A stretch of DNA of 64,000 bases from Pyrenochaeta sp. MPI-SDFR-AT-0127. Taxonomy: Eukaryota; Ascomycota; Dothideomycetes; Pleosporales; Cucurbitariaceae. The stretch is taken from contig JAGTJM010000029.1 of NCBI GenBank assembly GCA_020747015.1, positions 62,001 to 126,000 on the forward strand. Direction: 5' to 3'. This document shows, one piece after another, positions 10,565 through 22,002 of the stretch. The notes under the pieces were generated by a model. It had not been told where the DNA came from. It worked only from the letters and a program-made list of their open reading frames with translations, and searched no databases. The translations under genes and the position numbers were made by a program. Position 1 is the first letter of the stretch, and the number at the start of each line of letters is the position of its first letter.

Positions 10565-11302
10565 ATGGCGTCAGAAGCACCTCCTCCCACCAACATGCCT
10601 CCATCAGAACTCCTAGCCACACCACCAAAACCGTCCCCGCACCTCTCGCACGCCCCGCGCCTAGGCATGACATTTGACCGGCGCCTGCTCCTCACCAGCG
10701 CCCTCTCCTTCGTATCCGGCTTCACACTTGGTTCGATAAACGCAGGGCGCATGGCGTCGCTGCGCTTCCGGGCGGAGAATGCGCATCGACTCCCCATCTC
10801 GCAGCCAGGCTGGTACTTGTACCACAAGTCCAAAAACTACTACAAGTGGAAATTTGGCATTGTCGAGGGGCTGCGCAAAGGCGGGTACGTGGCTGCCTGG
10901 AGCGGACTATTCTTCATCGTGGAGGAATCTCTCGATGTGTTTCGCGGGACGTGGAGGGCAGGGCGCACAATGGCGGAGATGGAAGGTGTGGATGAGTTAG
11001 ATATTAAGCGTATAGATCGGGGTGTGGATCGGAGTCGGGATTTTATAAGTAGTGCCATGGCTGGTATGGTCACGGGAGGTTTGTGGAGCGCGTGGCATCA
11101 GTTCCCCATTTCGACGGCCGCGCGGACGATACGGCTCGGCTTGGTTGTCGGACTGGGCTTTGGGCTGGGGCAGGATGGTTTGGCGTGGGCGAGGGAGCGG
11201 TATGGGGAAGAGGGGGATGCGAATGATAGCTGGCTTTACAGGGGGGCCAGGAACCGGCAAATAGCGGAGGAAGTTAGGAGTAGCATGGACCGTGAGGAGT
11301 AA
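10565..11302 (+). CDS. Tim17/TIMMDC1-like mitochondrial inner-membrane protein
   Basis: Intronless, 245 residues. After a Pro-rich leader (1-35) come four hydrophobic, Gly/Ala/Ser-rich segments: ~40-57 (LLLTSALSFVSGFTLGS), ~103-118 (GGYVAAWSGLFFIVEE), ~160-178 (SSAMAGMVTGGLWSAW) and ~188-206 (TIRLGLVVGLGFGLGQDG). The spacing and small-residue helices match the Tim17/Tim22/Tim23 fold. The WSGLFFIVEESLD block followed by an Arg-rich loop most resembles the complex I assembly factor TIMMDC1 group rather than the import channel proteins. Expected location is the mitochondrial inner membrane. The start is the first ATG after the divergent promoter, context TTCACAATGG. The family assignment comes from pattern and I hold it with moderate confidence. 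Confidence 0.7.
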   Translation: MASEAPPPTNMPPSELLATPPKPSPHLSHAPRLGMTFDRRLLLTSALSFVSGFTLGSINAGRMASLRFRAENAHRLPISQPGWYLYHKSKNYYKWKFGIVEGLRKGGYVAAWSGLFFIVEESLDVFRGTWRAGRTMAEMEGVDELDIKRIDRGVDRSRDFISSAMAGMVTGGLWSAWHQFPISTAARTIRLGLVVGLGFGLGQDGLAWARERYGEEGDANDSWLYRGARNRQIAEEVRSSMDREE

Positions 11303-11753
11303 GACATTGGTAAGGGAGAGGATCAAGATGAAAGCTGAAATTTAACTAAAGAGCCACACCTTGAAGTGTCGCGGAAAAGAAGTAGATAATGGCCGAAATA
11401 TGCCATACAAGGGCTGGAATTCGGGGAGAAAGGAAGATTGAAACCCAAAATATCCCAAGAATCAGCCAGGGTATGTGCGTCAATAGGATGACTAGCCAGT
11501 ACAACGGGACGATAGAAGAAGAAGAAGAAGAAGAGACAGTCCACCTTGTGGCTCGTCAGGCGACAGCACTCCACTTTACAGGACATCAATAGATGAACAA
11601 CACCGACAAGACAATGCTCCGTGTTTCTTGCATCTTTTGAATTTTTGGATATCATCAAGCCCAACCGTGTCTATCGTATCAGTCATGCGCAGCATCTCCA
11701 ACTTCATTCTTCACTAGATTTCCAGATCCCCCCTTCCCCAGTACCAGACCCAT
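11303..11753. other. convergent 3' intergenic region
   Basis: About 450 bases between two converging genes. It contains a short GAA trinucleotide run (11514-11534) and no gene. Confidence 0.5.
11514..11534 (+). repeat. (GAA)n microsatellite
   Basis: About seven GAA units in the intergenic space between converging genes. A simple repeat, likely length-variable. Confidence 0.8.
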
Positions 11754-13621
11754 TTATTCCTTGTCGAATCTAACGGCGGGTTGTTCCCGAATCCATTTCA
11801 GATCCACCTTGTGCCCCAGCAACTCCCTAATATTGCTAACTCCGTACTTCATCATGGTTGGTCTCTCCAGACTCAAACCAAAGCCATACACGCGCATGTC
11901 CTTGGGCAAGCCCATGGGTTCCAACATCTCTGGGCGGAACATGCCAGAATTGCCAATTTCAAGCCAGCGCTTGAGACCGGCGTGGTAGCCGAAGATTTCC
12001 ATGGACGGCTCCGTGTAGGGGTTGTAAGCAGGTTTGAAGCGTAAGTTTGAAATACCCATGTTAGCGAAGAAGTCTTCTAAGAAACGCTGTAGGCCTGCAG
12101 TGTGTCAGCAATTTCCTAGCATCTTGGTGGGGAAGGCAGAGTAAGCTTACCGCCTAAGGTGAGACCAAAGTCAGCAATGACACCCTCGATTTGGTGGAAC
12201 TCTGCAAGATGCGTTGCGTCGACTGTTTCATTTCGGAACACACGGTCGATGGAAAAGTATCGCGCCGGTCGAGGGTCTTCTGCTAGTCGGTGGAGGGCCC
12301 ATGTGGATACGGCGGTAGTATGTGTTCGTAGGACAAGGCGCAAGCTCTCGTCTTCACCCCATGGGTATCGATCTGCAAGACTTATTAGCGCACTGTACAC
12401 AAGTCTAGTTTGTAGCATTCTGCGGAAAAGGAAAGATCTCATGAATGATAAACATACATCCTATCGAGCCAAAGGCACCGTCTTGATGTACCTTCTTAAC
12501 ATCCTGCCAGTATTTCTCAAAGTCTCTCGGCTTCTTCTCCCTCTTTTCGCTCTCTGGCGTCGCAAAGAGCCGTTTTGAGCCAGCTTCCATGCGATCCATG
12601 GTGGCTTCGTTCGCAGGATCTAACTGCGGCTTATCTGCTTTTGGCGGATGTGAAACGAAGAAAGTGTCTTGCATATCGCGGGCCGGATGTTGCTGAGGTA
12701 CGAAGAGAGCGTCGAAATTCCAGAAGCCAGTCTCAACGTAGCTGGAGCGTGTCAGTCAATGTCGTTAACCTTAGCTGAAAGAATGAACTTACTGTCCAGT
12801 TGGCATTTCAACGAAACCTTGGGAGAAGAAGATATTTCTGAACTCTTGCCTGACCTTGTTAAGAGGATGTAATGCGCCGGCATCTTGATTTGCACCCAAG
12901 GCAGCAAAATTGTATGGTTTGAAGTTTGCAGTTTCCCAGGCGCCATTGACAAGTAGATCAGCAGTCAAGTCGGTGTGCTCCACCGGTATCTCCTTGGCAT
13001 ACTTTGGGCCCTTGTTAACCGTGTAGGTGATGACTTTGGTAACAGTGACAAGCTTCTTCTTCTTCAATTGAGCAAGTAGCTTGGCATCGGATACAGATTG
13101 AGTGTCCTTGATTTCCTTGAGCATGTCTCGGTTGGCATCTTTGGGCTCCTCAGTCAGGAGAACGACCAACGAGTCGCCGTCCTTTTTTATCCATTTATTC
13201 TTGAAGCCATTTCCCTGTCCTACGCTTGCAGATTCAGCGCCGACAATACTCTATGCCATGATCGTCAGTCACGGTGCAACAAAAGTTGCCCAAGTATTGA
13301 ACCCACCGGTAGATCCTTAATTGAAATCTTCCCCGCCTCTTTCACTGCTTTCCAAACCTTGAACTCATGACTTCCGTTCTCAACAATGCCCTCTGATTCC
13401 GGTGTCAAGACAACCTTTTCTGAATCTATCGCCTTATATTCGACCATGGACCGGCTCGCAAGCCTATCCAGTGCGGCTTTGATTTCTGCCTGCGATATAG
13501 CGGGGAAGTCTTCATTGGTTTGGAGGGGTTCTTTCGTATCAAGAAGATCGAGGACTTCTTGGGTAAGGTTGCGGCCCTTCGTTTCGAGAGGAACGGGCAC
13601 CGGGCCCCGTGTTCCTGGCAT
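11754..13621 (-). CDS. FRS2: cytosolic phenylalanyl-tRNA synthetase alpha subunit
   Basis: Five exons on the minus strand: 13621-13307, 13250-12793, 12741-12458, 12372-12151 and 12094-11754 (539 residues). All introns are GT-AG and 51-85 bp, and the summed length is in frame. The N-terminal part (~1-150) is the winged-helix tRNA-binding region (QEVLDLLD, AALDRLASRSMVEY, then VGAESASVGQGNGFKNKWI). The catalytic core shows class II motif 2 (RYFSIDRVFRNE, ~391-401, followed by HQIEG) and motif 3 (GFGLSLERPTMMKYG, ~498 on). The enzyme charges tRNA-Phe as an alpha2-beta2 tetramer in the cytosol; the beta subunit is not in this window. An upstream in-frame TTG at 13657 is not needed. FRS2 is the yeast name of the alpha subunit. 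Essential housekeeping gene, so the call is firm. Confidence 0.95.
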
Positions 13622-14661
13622 GTTTGTGGTTGTGGTGTGTGTTGTTCGTCGGTGCAACGCTTCAAGGCGTGGGGTTATGAGTATGAGTCGAAAGTGGAAG
13701 GGTTGTCGGAAATTTGGCGGCCCGCTCGGACCTTCAAGTACTGTGATTGGCTCAGTGCTGAACTACAGGAATATGCAATGTAAGAAGGTCTGGGGCTCCA
13801 AAAGATTGACTTGCTGATGAATGACCGCACAATATTTACCAGAGCAGCATATGGAAACTAGCTCTCAATTTTGGCATACGTATCCTGCCATCTGTTCGTT
13901 CTTATGTGAGCACCCATTCCCTGTCTTTAATCTTCGACCTTACATGCTTGTCCTCTGCCCATAGCTATGCGACAAGCCGCATCGTGTCTTCTCAACTGGC
14001 ATTGTAATTACCGAAAATCAGTACGTTCACTCCTACGACATAATCCATTGCGTAAGCCAAGGCGGATTTGATTAGTTTCACAGTCGTGAAATGCATTTGA
14101 TGTGGATAGTGTTGTAATGATAATTGATTACCTCAATTGCCTTCATAATCTACAACCACACGAAGAGACCAGCCTTGGGTGATGATTGCAACAAAGCTCC
14201 CAATAGATAGATCCCATCGTCTACACGTGTCCACATGCCAAATGTGCGCCAAACGAAAGATCTCCACTTCATCAGCTCCTGCTATCGACACTTGTCTCTT
14301 CCTCCCTGTGCTACTTCGTCGCTTCTTTCTACGACCAATTCAAAACTTCGTGTGCCAAATCCAAATCGCGCCAACCGAAGGAATGGATGCCATGCGCAGG
14401 CTAATTACACTTCCCTCGACTTTTTGGGTGAAAAAAGGTATACGCTCAATATGAAAACGACAGGTGTACAACGGTAGAAAGGAAAATGCTGAAATCGAAT
14501 CGTTGCAATAACGCCCCCAAACGCCGCCCGATGGTAAAGCGCAAATGATGATAGCGCTGAGTATGCGGAGGTCGAGAATCTATAGCAGACGTGTCGACGC
14601 CCGCAAAATGTAAAAGCAGAAAGACGGAGAATTAAAACGGTATAAAGTGGAGCATAGAAGA
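13622..14661. other. intergenic
   Basis: About 1 kb between the PheRS start and the 3' end of the DUF3405 gene, both on the minus strand. No supportable gene; short frames overlap on both strands. Confidence 0.5.
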
Positions 14662-16863
14662 TCACTCGGATCCCTTTTCGTACTTGACAGGGTGGAAGAG
14701 CGTCGGACGCATGCATAGTCTTCCGGTTCCAGCCTCCTCCTCGGCTGGGCCGCCCTTATCGTTCTCGCGTGAGCCGAGCCACCTTCGCCACCATTCCGAC
14801 GAGAAGCCGGCGTTGTAGTAAAAGCTGTTGCCGAGCTGATTGTGCTCGCCCCAGCCAAAAACGCTGTCGGTCGGTTTCGGGGGCTTATTGAAGGTGCCAT
14901 CGATGCTCTCGAGCGGCCAATTGTGGTCGAAGTAGACGGGGTGGGCGGCGTAGACTGCCTTCAGGCCGTGGTGGAATGCAACCGAGGGCGGCCACATTTC
15001 GGGGAACATGTGATGCTTCATAAGGTAGGTTTCGCGATGCATCAAGTCCAATAGGCGCTTTGAGAGACGTGATACTGTAATGATGGCGCAGCGTCGTGGG
15101 GGTTCCGGAAGCTCGAGATCGTATCCAGTGACATCGTCGCGGAAGACCCAGTTCGTTTTAGCGGGATCGAAGATGGGGTTGAATGTGATGATATCAGCTT
15201 CCTCTCCGACACCCCACTCATAGTTGTCCTGGAGATACGACCGTGGTGGCTGGGTCTCAGGAGGGCTGGGAAGCATGCCGGTGTTTTCGAACTTAGGTGG
15301 ACCCCAAACGGGCTTCTCGTCACTGTTGTATAGTTCTTCCTCGACCATCTCGGTGAAGTTCTTCCACGATCCGTGAAGTTCGGGGATGTAGTAGCGAGAT
15401 GAGCGCTCCCAGAGACCTTTGCGAGGCTGCTTCTTAGCCCACTCGCCGATCTTGTTGTGGAATTCGTAGTAGTGACCAGTGAGGCGGAGATCCATCTCCC
15501 AGTTCCAGTAGAAATCGTACTCGGGGCGGGCTTGTGAGAACCACTGCAGAGCAAAGTGGGCGCTGCGGTAGACCGAGTGGACAGGTGCCTTGGCGTGGTT
15601 GTACACGTTGTTGGGGAACGGCTCGGGGTAGTACATGCGCATCTGTTGCTCTGACCACAAAGTAGCCATGCCCCAGAATTCTTTGGGAAGGTTGTCTTCG
15701 ATGACCTTCTGGTAAATCTCTTCCGAGGACCAGATGGGAAGACTGTCATCCTTGACGTGGAGGAGGAAGTGAACATCATACTCGCCTCCAGACTTGAGGG
15801 AAAGCTCGTTGATCATGGCGCGGATGGTGAGGATCTGGTAGTCGCTGTACTTGTAGCCAGTCCAGGTGCGGAGAATGTAGGCATGTCGAGGCACCTTCTT
15901 CTTTGCAGGGGCTGACTCCTCGGTGGACTCGGTGACGTTCTTCTCGAAGCGGTGCTTGTTCTTCTCGTGGCATCGTTTCTGGGCAGAAGCCCAGTTGACC
16001 TTTCGGTAGTCAACCTTCTTCTCCCAGCTCCAGATCTTGTCGGCTCCAGCCTTTTCAGACTTGCCAGACATGCCGAGGCCGCCCTCCTCGTGAGAGTAAG
16101 AGTAGCCATAGGGCCCGAAGCGGCCGAATCGGTCGAAGCAGACCTTGTCGTTCATGCCAAGCTCCTCGTACGAGCCGAAGAAGGGCGCAGTCATGTTCTG
16201 AGGAATACCAGGATAAGCGTAGATGTCGGGCAGGTCAACCTTCTCGTCCTCATCGAGGTAGCAGGTGGAGACCTTGTCATGATCCTTTAGGTATTCGGCA
16301 GAGTCGAAGTTGTAGGGATTGAAGGGCACCGGGTCTAGCGGTGGCTCCTTGTTATCCTTGGACATGTGCGGCCACTTGGGCTTGATGTTGTCCTCGGGAT
16401 TGGGGCTCTGCGAGTACTTGACAAAGTCCTGCTCAGACACCCAATCGCCGTAGGGGACTAGCGTACGAACGCCATTGAAGAAGCCATTAAGACTGCATCG
16501 ATTAGCTGTGCTAGGACGTGTTAACGCGTGTGGTAGTGCTTACCGAGGGTAGTGCTCCCAGTGGTACTGTTTCCTGTCCTCGCCTTTTCGTTGCTGCGCG
16601 TTCCACCTGTGCCGCCTGTAGATGCCCGTGCCGAGCATCGAGACCATGAGCACGACGGTGACGGCGAGCGTGATGAGACGCGCAAAAGACATGCGTGGGC
16701 GTTGCATGCGGTTGGCCCAGGCGGGCTGGCGGTACTTGTTGCCCCATGACTTTGTGTTGAAGAGCGGCAGGGGGGATGAGGTCTGGCTGTCGGCGCCGGG
16801 CAGCTTCTCGTAGTTGAAGCGCGTCCGTATGAACAGCTTGCCGGCGTTGAATCGTGAGGCCAT
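14662..16863 (-). CDS. DUF3405 family type II membrane protein
   Basis: Two exons, 16863-16544 and 16492-14662, joined by a 51-bp GT-AG intron (716 residues). A basic cytosolic tail (1-60) precedes one membrane helix at ~61-80 (RLITLAVTVVLMVSMLGTGIY), then a large domain that would lie in the Golgi or ER lumen. The domain has the blocks I associate with DUF3405: HAYILRTWTGYKYSDYQI, an FHLLHVKDD-like strand (VHFLLHVKDDSLPIW), YDFYWNWEMDLRLTGHYYE and CAIITVSRLSKRLLDLMHRE. The strand-Asp pattern and WEMDLR resemble nucleotide-sugar glycosyltransferases, but the activity is unknown. The family is widespread in Pezizomycotina, often in several copies. The start ATG has the only upstream in-frame context and gives the N-terminal anchor, which supports it. 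Confidence 0.85.
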
Positions 16864-19210
16864 TGCGGTGAATTAGGTGTAAAGTGTGCTGTGCAGCTGC
16901 AGTTGGCTTATCGCATCTGCGGCGAAGGCAGCGCGAAAGAAGTCGCTCGCGGGAGTGCTGGAGCTACGATGGCGGGTGTTGTAGCGAGCCTGCGTGTATG
17001 TGGCCGCGGTGGAGAAGGTAGATGAGGGAGTGGAGGGGGGAGTTGACACCTTGAAGACAGCGGACACTGAAACGAACGTACTGTCCTAAGGACGAGCAGG
17101 ATTAAGGCGCTGTTGGGAGAGAAAACGGGCTGAGGAGGATGAGCGCTGACGGAAAAAGGGTGCGCGCGCCCCAGACAGCCTAGCGTCCCCTGCACCTGCC
17201 GTCGACGCTAGCCTTCCTTCCGATGGGAAAAAAAATGGAGCGGCACCGACACCGAGAGATCAACTAGCCCATGCACCGGCGGAAGCCCAGGACTGGCTGG
17301 CTAGCTGGCTGGCTGGTCGGCGGTGGAGAGAGCATGCTCTGCTCCACGAGGAATTGGACAGTCTGACTGCTGCTGTTCCGCCTGGCTTCTGACTGCTTGC
17401 AGACGGCCTCCAGGTCGTTATCGCGCCCTCTGCGGGCTGCCCAACCAAATCGCGCCCAGCAAATTCACTGCTTATCGAATAGCCCCCGCCACCCTGCATA
17501 TGGCATCGCTCAGCGCAACGGCATTGCGCCCGTCTGCCCGTCGCCTCAACAAACAAAAGACGAGCTGAGCATGCCATTCTTGCTCCCCCGTCCTTTGGCA
17601 TGCATTGGAGAAACGTCGCCCAGCCTGGACGTCGTGAAGAAATAAAACCGTCTTTGAGGTCATCAGCCTGCCACCCCCAGCCCTGCAACCCCCCCCCTTC
17701 TTCGCTGCCGCAAGCACTGGTGGAGATGATGAAATTGGGCCACGGCCCCTGGCCAGGACGCATTTGACCCGTTGCCCGCCCCTGGCGAGGTTCGCAGTAG
17801 AAGCTACCAATCTCGAGGCCGCTGATTGGTGCCATCTCGGCTTGGTCAGCCCCCCGCTAGAGCCTTTCGGAATTGCGTGCGCGTCCTTTTATGTGGCGGG
17901 TTTCGCAGGCCACTGACGGCGAGGCTTGGCCTAAAAATATCGCCGCATCGAGGCACCGAGCATTCGAGGGAGGGTTGCACCGTCGTCGCCCCAAAGACTA
18001 TCGGCTATGTCGCTGTTGGGGCAGTCTGTCTGGCTGGCAATTGGCTTTTCCCCCCGAGCAGTGCACTTTTTTCTCGTGGGATGCTGCTAGCACCTTCTGG
18101 CCCCTCGACCACACTCCCCGCACCCACGCTTGCAATCCTTCAGGAAGGACCGCACCGCATCCCGTGCCATGACGTCTGAGCACTGTGGATCACGCATGAA
18201 GAAAAATGTCTATCCTCCATCGGTCTCGAAGCCAAGCCGTTCGGGAATGTCACAGACGGGCTGCCCACCGGATTCCACCCACACCTGCCAGTCCCGCATT
18301 TGCCCGTCCAAGCTTGACGGTGGCGTTGGCAACACGCTTGTTGCTTCAACCACCAATGCAGGAACAATGCGGCGTTTGAACCTCTATTCCCGCAGACCTC
18401 GACCTCCCGCCAATTGCGCCGAGTCGTCGCCCATCACCCGCCGTCGTGAGGAATGCATCCAGCGTCTTCGCTGTCTGCTGACTGCCCACCGTCAGTTGCG
18501 AGAATTGACTTCCCCCCAGAATGAGTCGCCTGATTATCCCCACATATTTAACAATACGACGCGCAATCAACGTTTCCAAGATCCACTCCATGATGCCCAC
18601 ATGCCTATTTGCAGAAGCAGATGCGGCATACCAGCCATCACTGTTACTCCTAACAACAAATGCCTCCTCCCACTACAGCTATATGCTTTGAAGATCTGTT
18701 TACCTTCCTCCCAAGGTGGGCCGCTGTGATTGAAGTATCAATGGCAACGGGCAGACCGTGTTTCGAATAAACATCACAATCACCCCGAAAATAGCACCAG
18801 CAGAGCCTCCACCATACAGGGCTTGGTTTTCTGATGCGCACATGTTCAAACATTGAACAGGCTTGCCACGTTGCTGGAAACGTTCAGTACCACAGCCCAT
18901 CGGTGGGTCGGCTTCCTCTGCCGCACTACCACTATACTTGCCACGCGCCACCAGGTGAAACCTTACACCTATGATTTTCAATATTATAGTAGTCTCTTGG
19001 TGTGCAACGACTCCCTAGAAACTTTTTACCCTGTGTTGTATATCTGCGGCTACTCTGGTGCCTTCAGATGGTGCGACTACCATGTAAGAAATATAGATTC
19101 TGCAACACGTCGGTTCCTTGAACTCTGCAGTCCATAACGATAAGATGCTGTTATCATTGAAACGAGTATAAACAGTCCAGTTCGACTCAGTTTCTCCAAT
19201 GGGACGGCCG
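16864..19210. other. long GC-rich intergenic region
   Basis: About 2.3 kb between the DUF3405 start and the 3' end of the LicD-like gene. The first kilobase is GC-rich and polypyrimidine/polypurine in places, typical of a long 5' leader. Frames up to 199 codons occur on both strands but overlap each other and show no domain. A CTGG repeat lies at 17292-17316. I see no gene. Confidence 0.45.
17292..17316 (+). repeat. (CTGG)n short tandem repeat
   Basis: Imperfect run of CTGG units, broken once by CTAG, upstream of the DUF3405 gene. Confidence 0.6.
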
Positions 19211-20380
19211 TCAATAATCATTACTACTCCCAGGCACGACATGTACATCACCACCACGTCCGGCCTGTATTTCATACCGTGTCTCCGCATCACCAATTCC
19301 CTGTGCCGACTTCCCTTCATCAACAGGCTTCCTCGTCCTCTGACTCCCCGCCTTCTTACCTCCCTTTCTCCAACTCTTCTTTCCCGCAATCTTATGCGAC
19401 TCTCGCTCTGCCAAGGCCAAGCTCTGTTGCTGCGTCGGCTCTGCAAGCGCCCATTCCTGCTTCTCAGGATCGAAGCCGTACCCGTTGAAGTACGTGTCTG
19501 TAAGCGCTTCTGGGCCGTATTCTTCCAGGAGCAGTTCTTCAAAAGCAAAAGGAACCTTGACGTCAATTGACTCGAAGGTTGTTTTTCGAAGAGGAAAGAG
19601 TTGGCCGTTGGAGTAGGCATGTTGGTCCTTGGTGTAGAGCTCGATATCAGACTCGTCTTCTGGAGTGTGGGAGGCGTGCAGAGAGGGAATCGGTGCTACA
19701 TGAACAGTGGTAATATCAATGTACAACCCCGTAGATGTATCGATCCACCGTGCATCGATGACGTTGTGCTTGTCCCTTGTACTTGTGTTTGTGTAGTTTG
19801 GATTCACCTCCAAGAGGTACTTCTTCCCTGCTTTCAACGTGTCGTCTTGTAGCATACGCTTGCGTCGCATGACTTCCTCTTCAAACCCGCCTTCCTTTGC
19901 CCCGGGTTGCGCTGTACTTTGTGCGAGCCCCAGATCTCGCGCTGTAAAGTGGTGTACCGTCATGTTCCACCAGTTGCCCAATTGCTTTATGCTCCTCTCG
20001 TCCATCATGACATCCACATCGCTGTCCCATGGCATGATCTTGCCGTTCCACCACCAACCTAAAAGACACCCATGCATGATCCATGTCTGTATCCCTATCC
20101 GGTCCATTGTCTCCATATATGTCTTCACCAGGAGTCGAAGATGGAAGGCGCGCGTCTCGAGCGGTAATTCCTCTTCCGCGAAGCGGCCATCGTAGTGGGG
20201 ATCAAACGTCGACTCGTGAAAGAACTTGTCAGGTCGTGTGACGGAGTCGGGATTCGAGTAGTCGATTGTAAGGCGCGTGAGCCCACGGAGGGAAAGGAAG
20301 TCTGCGCTGCGTTGCTGCAGCGGTGCTGAGGAGGTGAGGTGGACGAAGGATAAGAGGAGCAACTCTGCAGGTAGCTTCAT
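19211..20380 (-). CDS. LicD/Mnn4-like secretory-pathway protein
   Basis: 389 residues from ATG 20380; the reading frame extends 7 codons further only from a TTG. Residues 1-19 form a signal peptide or anchor (MKLPAELLLLSFVHLTSSA). The LicD signature is clear: IQTWIMHGCLLGWWWNGKIMPWDSDVDVMM, here in parts, with Asp119, Asp121 and Asp123 as the expected metal-binding acids. A second block, DARWIDTSTGLYIDIT, and the Y(F)NGYGFDP end of the domain follow. LicD proteins transfer phosphocholine in bacteria; fungal relatives such as yeast Mnn4 are needed for mannosylphosphate on N-glycans. The last ~70 residues are Lys/Arg/Gln-rich and low in complexity, somewhat like the charged tail of Mnn4. Probably acts in the Golgi on cell-wall glycans; exact activity unknown. 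Confidence 0.85.
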   Translation of the reverse strand: MKLPAELLLLSFVHLTSSAPLQQRSADFLSLRGLTRLTIDYSNPDSVTRPDKFFHESTFDPHYDGRFAEEELPLETRAFHLRLLVKTYMETMDRIGIQTWIMHGCLLGWWWNGKIMPWDSDVDVMMDERSIKQLGNWWNMTVHHFTARDLGLAQSTAQPGAKEGGFEEEVMRRKRMLQDDTLKAGKKYLLEVNPNYTNTSTRDKHNVIDARWIDTSTGLYIDITTVHVAPIPSLHASHTPEDESDIELYTKDQHAYSNGQLFPLRKTTFESIDVKVPFAFEELLLEEYGPEALTDTYFNGYGFDPEKQEWALAEPTQQQSLALAERESHKIAGKKSWRKGGKKAGSQRTRKPVDEGKSAQGIGDAETRYEIQAGRGGDVHVVPGSSNDY

Positions 20381-22002
20381 AGTGATGATGAGTATAGTCA
20401 ATGGTCAACGTGTGCGCTGCACAAGCATATTCTCTGTGGTTATCGCGTGCGGCTTCGTGCGGATACAATTATTGAAGCAATGACTTAGATATACACAATC
20501 GCATCAATAAAGAGAAGAGCAACGGAAGAAAAGGACTTAAATATACACAAATTATACAATATGTTGCTTGAGAATTGTTAGACCATGCGCGGTCGTGCGC
20601 CCATATCGAGGGCATATCACCAAATGTTATAGGCGGTCGTACGCGCCCAGCCTTACGTCGCCCGCCTCGTCATACTTGGTCAAGCTATGCCGCTTCGAAG
20701 CCAAGCCCCCCTGGCAGCTTACGAGGCTTCATTTCACCAAGCTTAGCAAGGCTTGATAGTGTACGACGCGACCTGTAGACGGACATTGCGAGTTTCTGCA
20801 TCGCAATTGAGGGCGTGGGATATAAGAAAAGAATATGTGGAGCAGCGGATGTGCGGTTTAGCAACGATGATCGGTGGATACGATGAGAGGCGCGTGCTTG
20901 TTACTGGGGAAAACAATCGTCTTAGCGAACACCGAGTACGGTACGAACCATCAACCAAGGCACTGGGACCCGTGGGCGCTTGGATTCAAGGTCCAGGGAT
21001 TCAAGGTTTGACGGACTTGTGAGGAGGCTGTGCCCTGGTTTGGAGGATGGGTAAAGATGACATGCAGGTACAGGTGGGCAAAAATATCATGCAGAAATCC
21101 GCCGACGCATCACGGGTACGCGTCGGCCCGCACCTCTCCTATCTGGCGAAGCGATCTAGACCTGTCTCACTGTTATCAACGGTGTTCAAGATGCCATCTA
21201 GATGGTCTGTCGAGATAACGAAGTCCAGAGCTAATCGGTGCCTTCCCTTCTGTCGAAGTGGATGCTCATGTGCATCGGTATTCGCCAACCCCCTTACATG
21301 AGTGGCGTACATCAACACGCAATGTTGTCTCTGAAGTATTCCCTGCTTTCGACGAGGCAAGGTGTCAAGAACGATGGGAAAGGGGAAGGGGACATGATGT
21401 TATGCCCCGACAAAGTTCATTGCCCTCTATGAAGCACGTCTAGCCCCTCTTGTTATGATGCTCTACACATGTCGGTAAGTCTAATCATTCAGCCTAAAGA
21501 GTCATTAGAATAGTACAAAGATCGAGAAAACGGTGAGCAATCGTCGATAATAGTAAGGGCACTTCAGAGTCTCATGATTTTTGCAGGCTTGTACCTTCGC
21601 TTTCTTGCTGAGGCCGAGCTACGGACCTCCGTCATGTCGGATTTTACTTTTGACAATTGAAAACTAACACTGTGGCGTGCTATTTCCATCGCACAATTGG
21701 TCGGATTTTACAGTCGGGAGAATTGTTTGGCCCCTCTAGGGAACGATGCATTCCTCCGAGGTCGCTAATTCCGTTGTCTCCGAGAAGCTTCACACGGGTT
21801 TTAGAGATGAACCAGCTATTGATCCGCGTTCAGCACTTCATGTTAACATGATAACTTTTGACAGAATAAGTATATAATGGTGGGTTGAAGATGGTGCGTT
21901 GTTCTTGAAATATCTCATACTACATCTACCAACGAGAACATCTCATCTCAGCCACCTTCAAGAGCACAGTATCATTCTTTATTGAATAAAACATTCATCC
22001 AA
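20381..22002. other. intergenic with TATA box for the NmrA-like gene
   Basis: About 1.6 kb between divergent genes. A direct repeat GGATTCAAGGT occurs twice near 20982-21007. TATATAAT at 21871-21878 lies ~125 bases upstream of the plus-strand NmrA-like start and is a probable TATA box. No gene seen. Confidence 0.5.
21871..21878 (+). promoter_or_regulatory. TATA box of the first NmrA-like gene
   Basis: TATATAAT about 125 bases before ATG 22003. Confidence 0.45.

Noticed and set aside
13622..13657. N-terminal extension of PheRS alpha by 12 codons
   Set aside because: It begins with TTG and is a His/Thr-rich run; the ATG at 13621 suits the family.
17260..18729. Long overlapping frames (191 and 199 codons) upstream of the DUF3405 gene
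   Set aside because: GC-rich DNA keeps all frames open here; the frames overlap on both strands and contain no domain.
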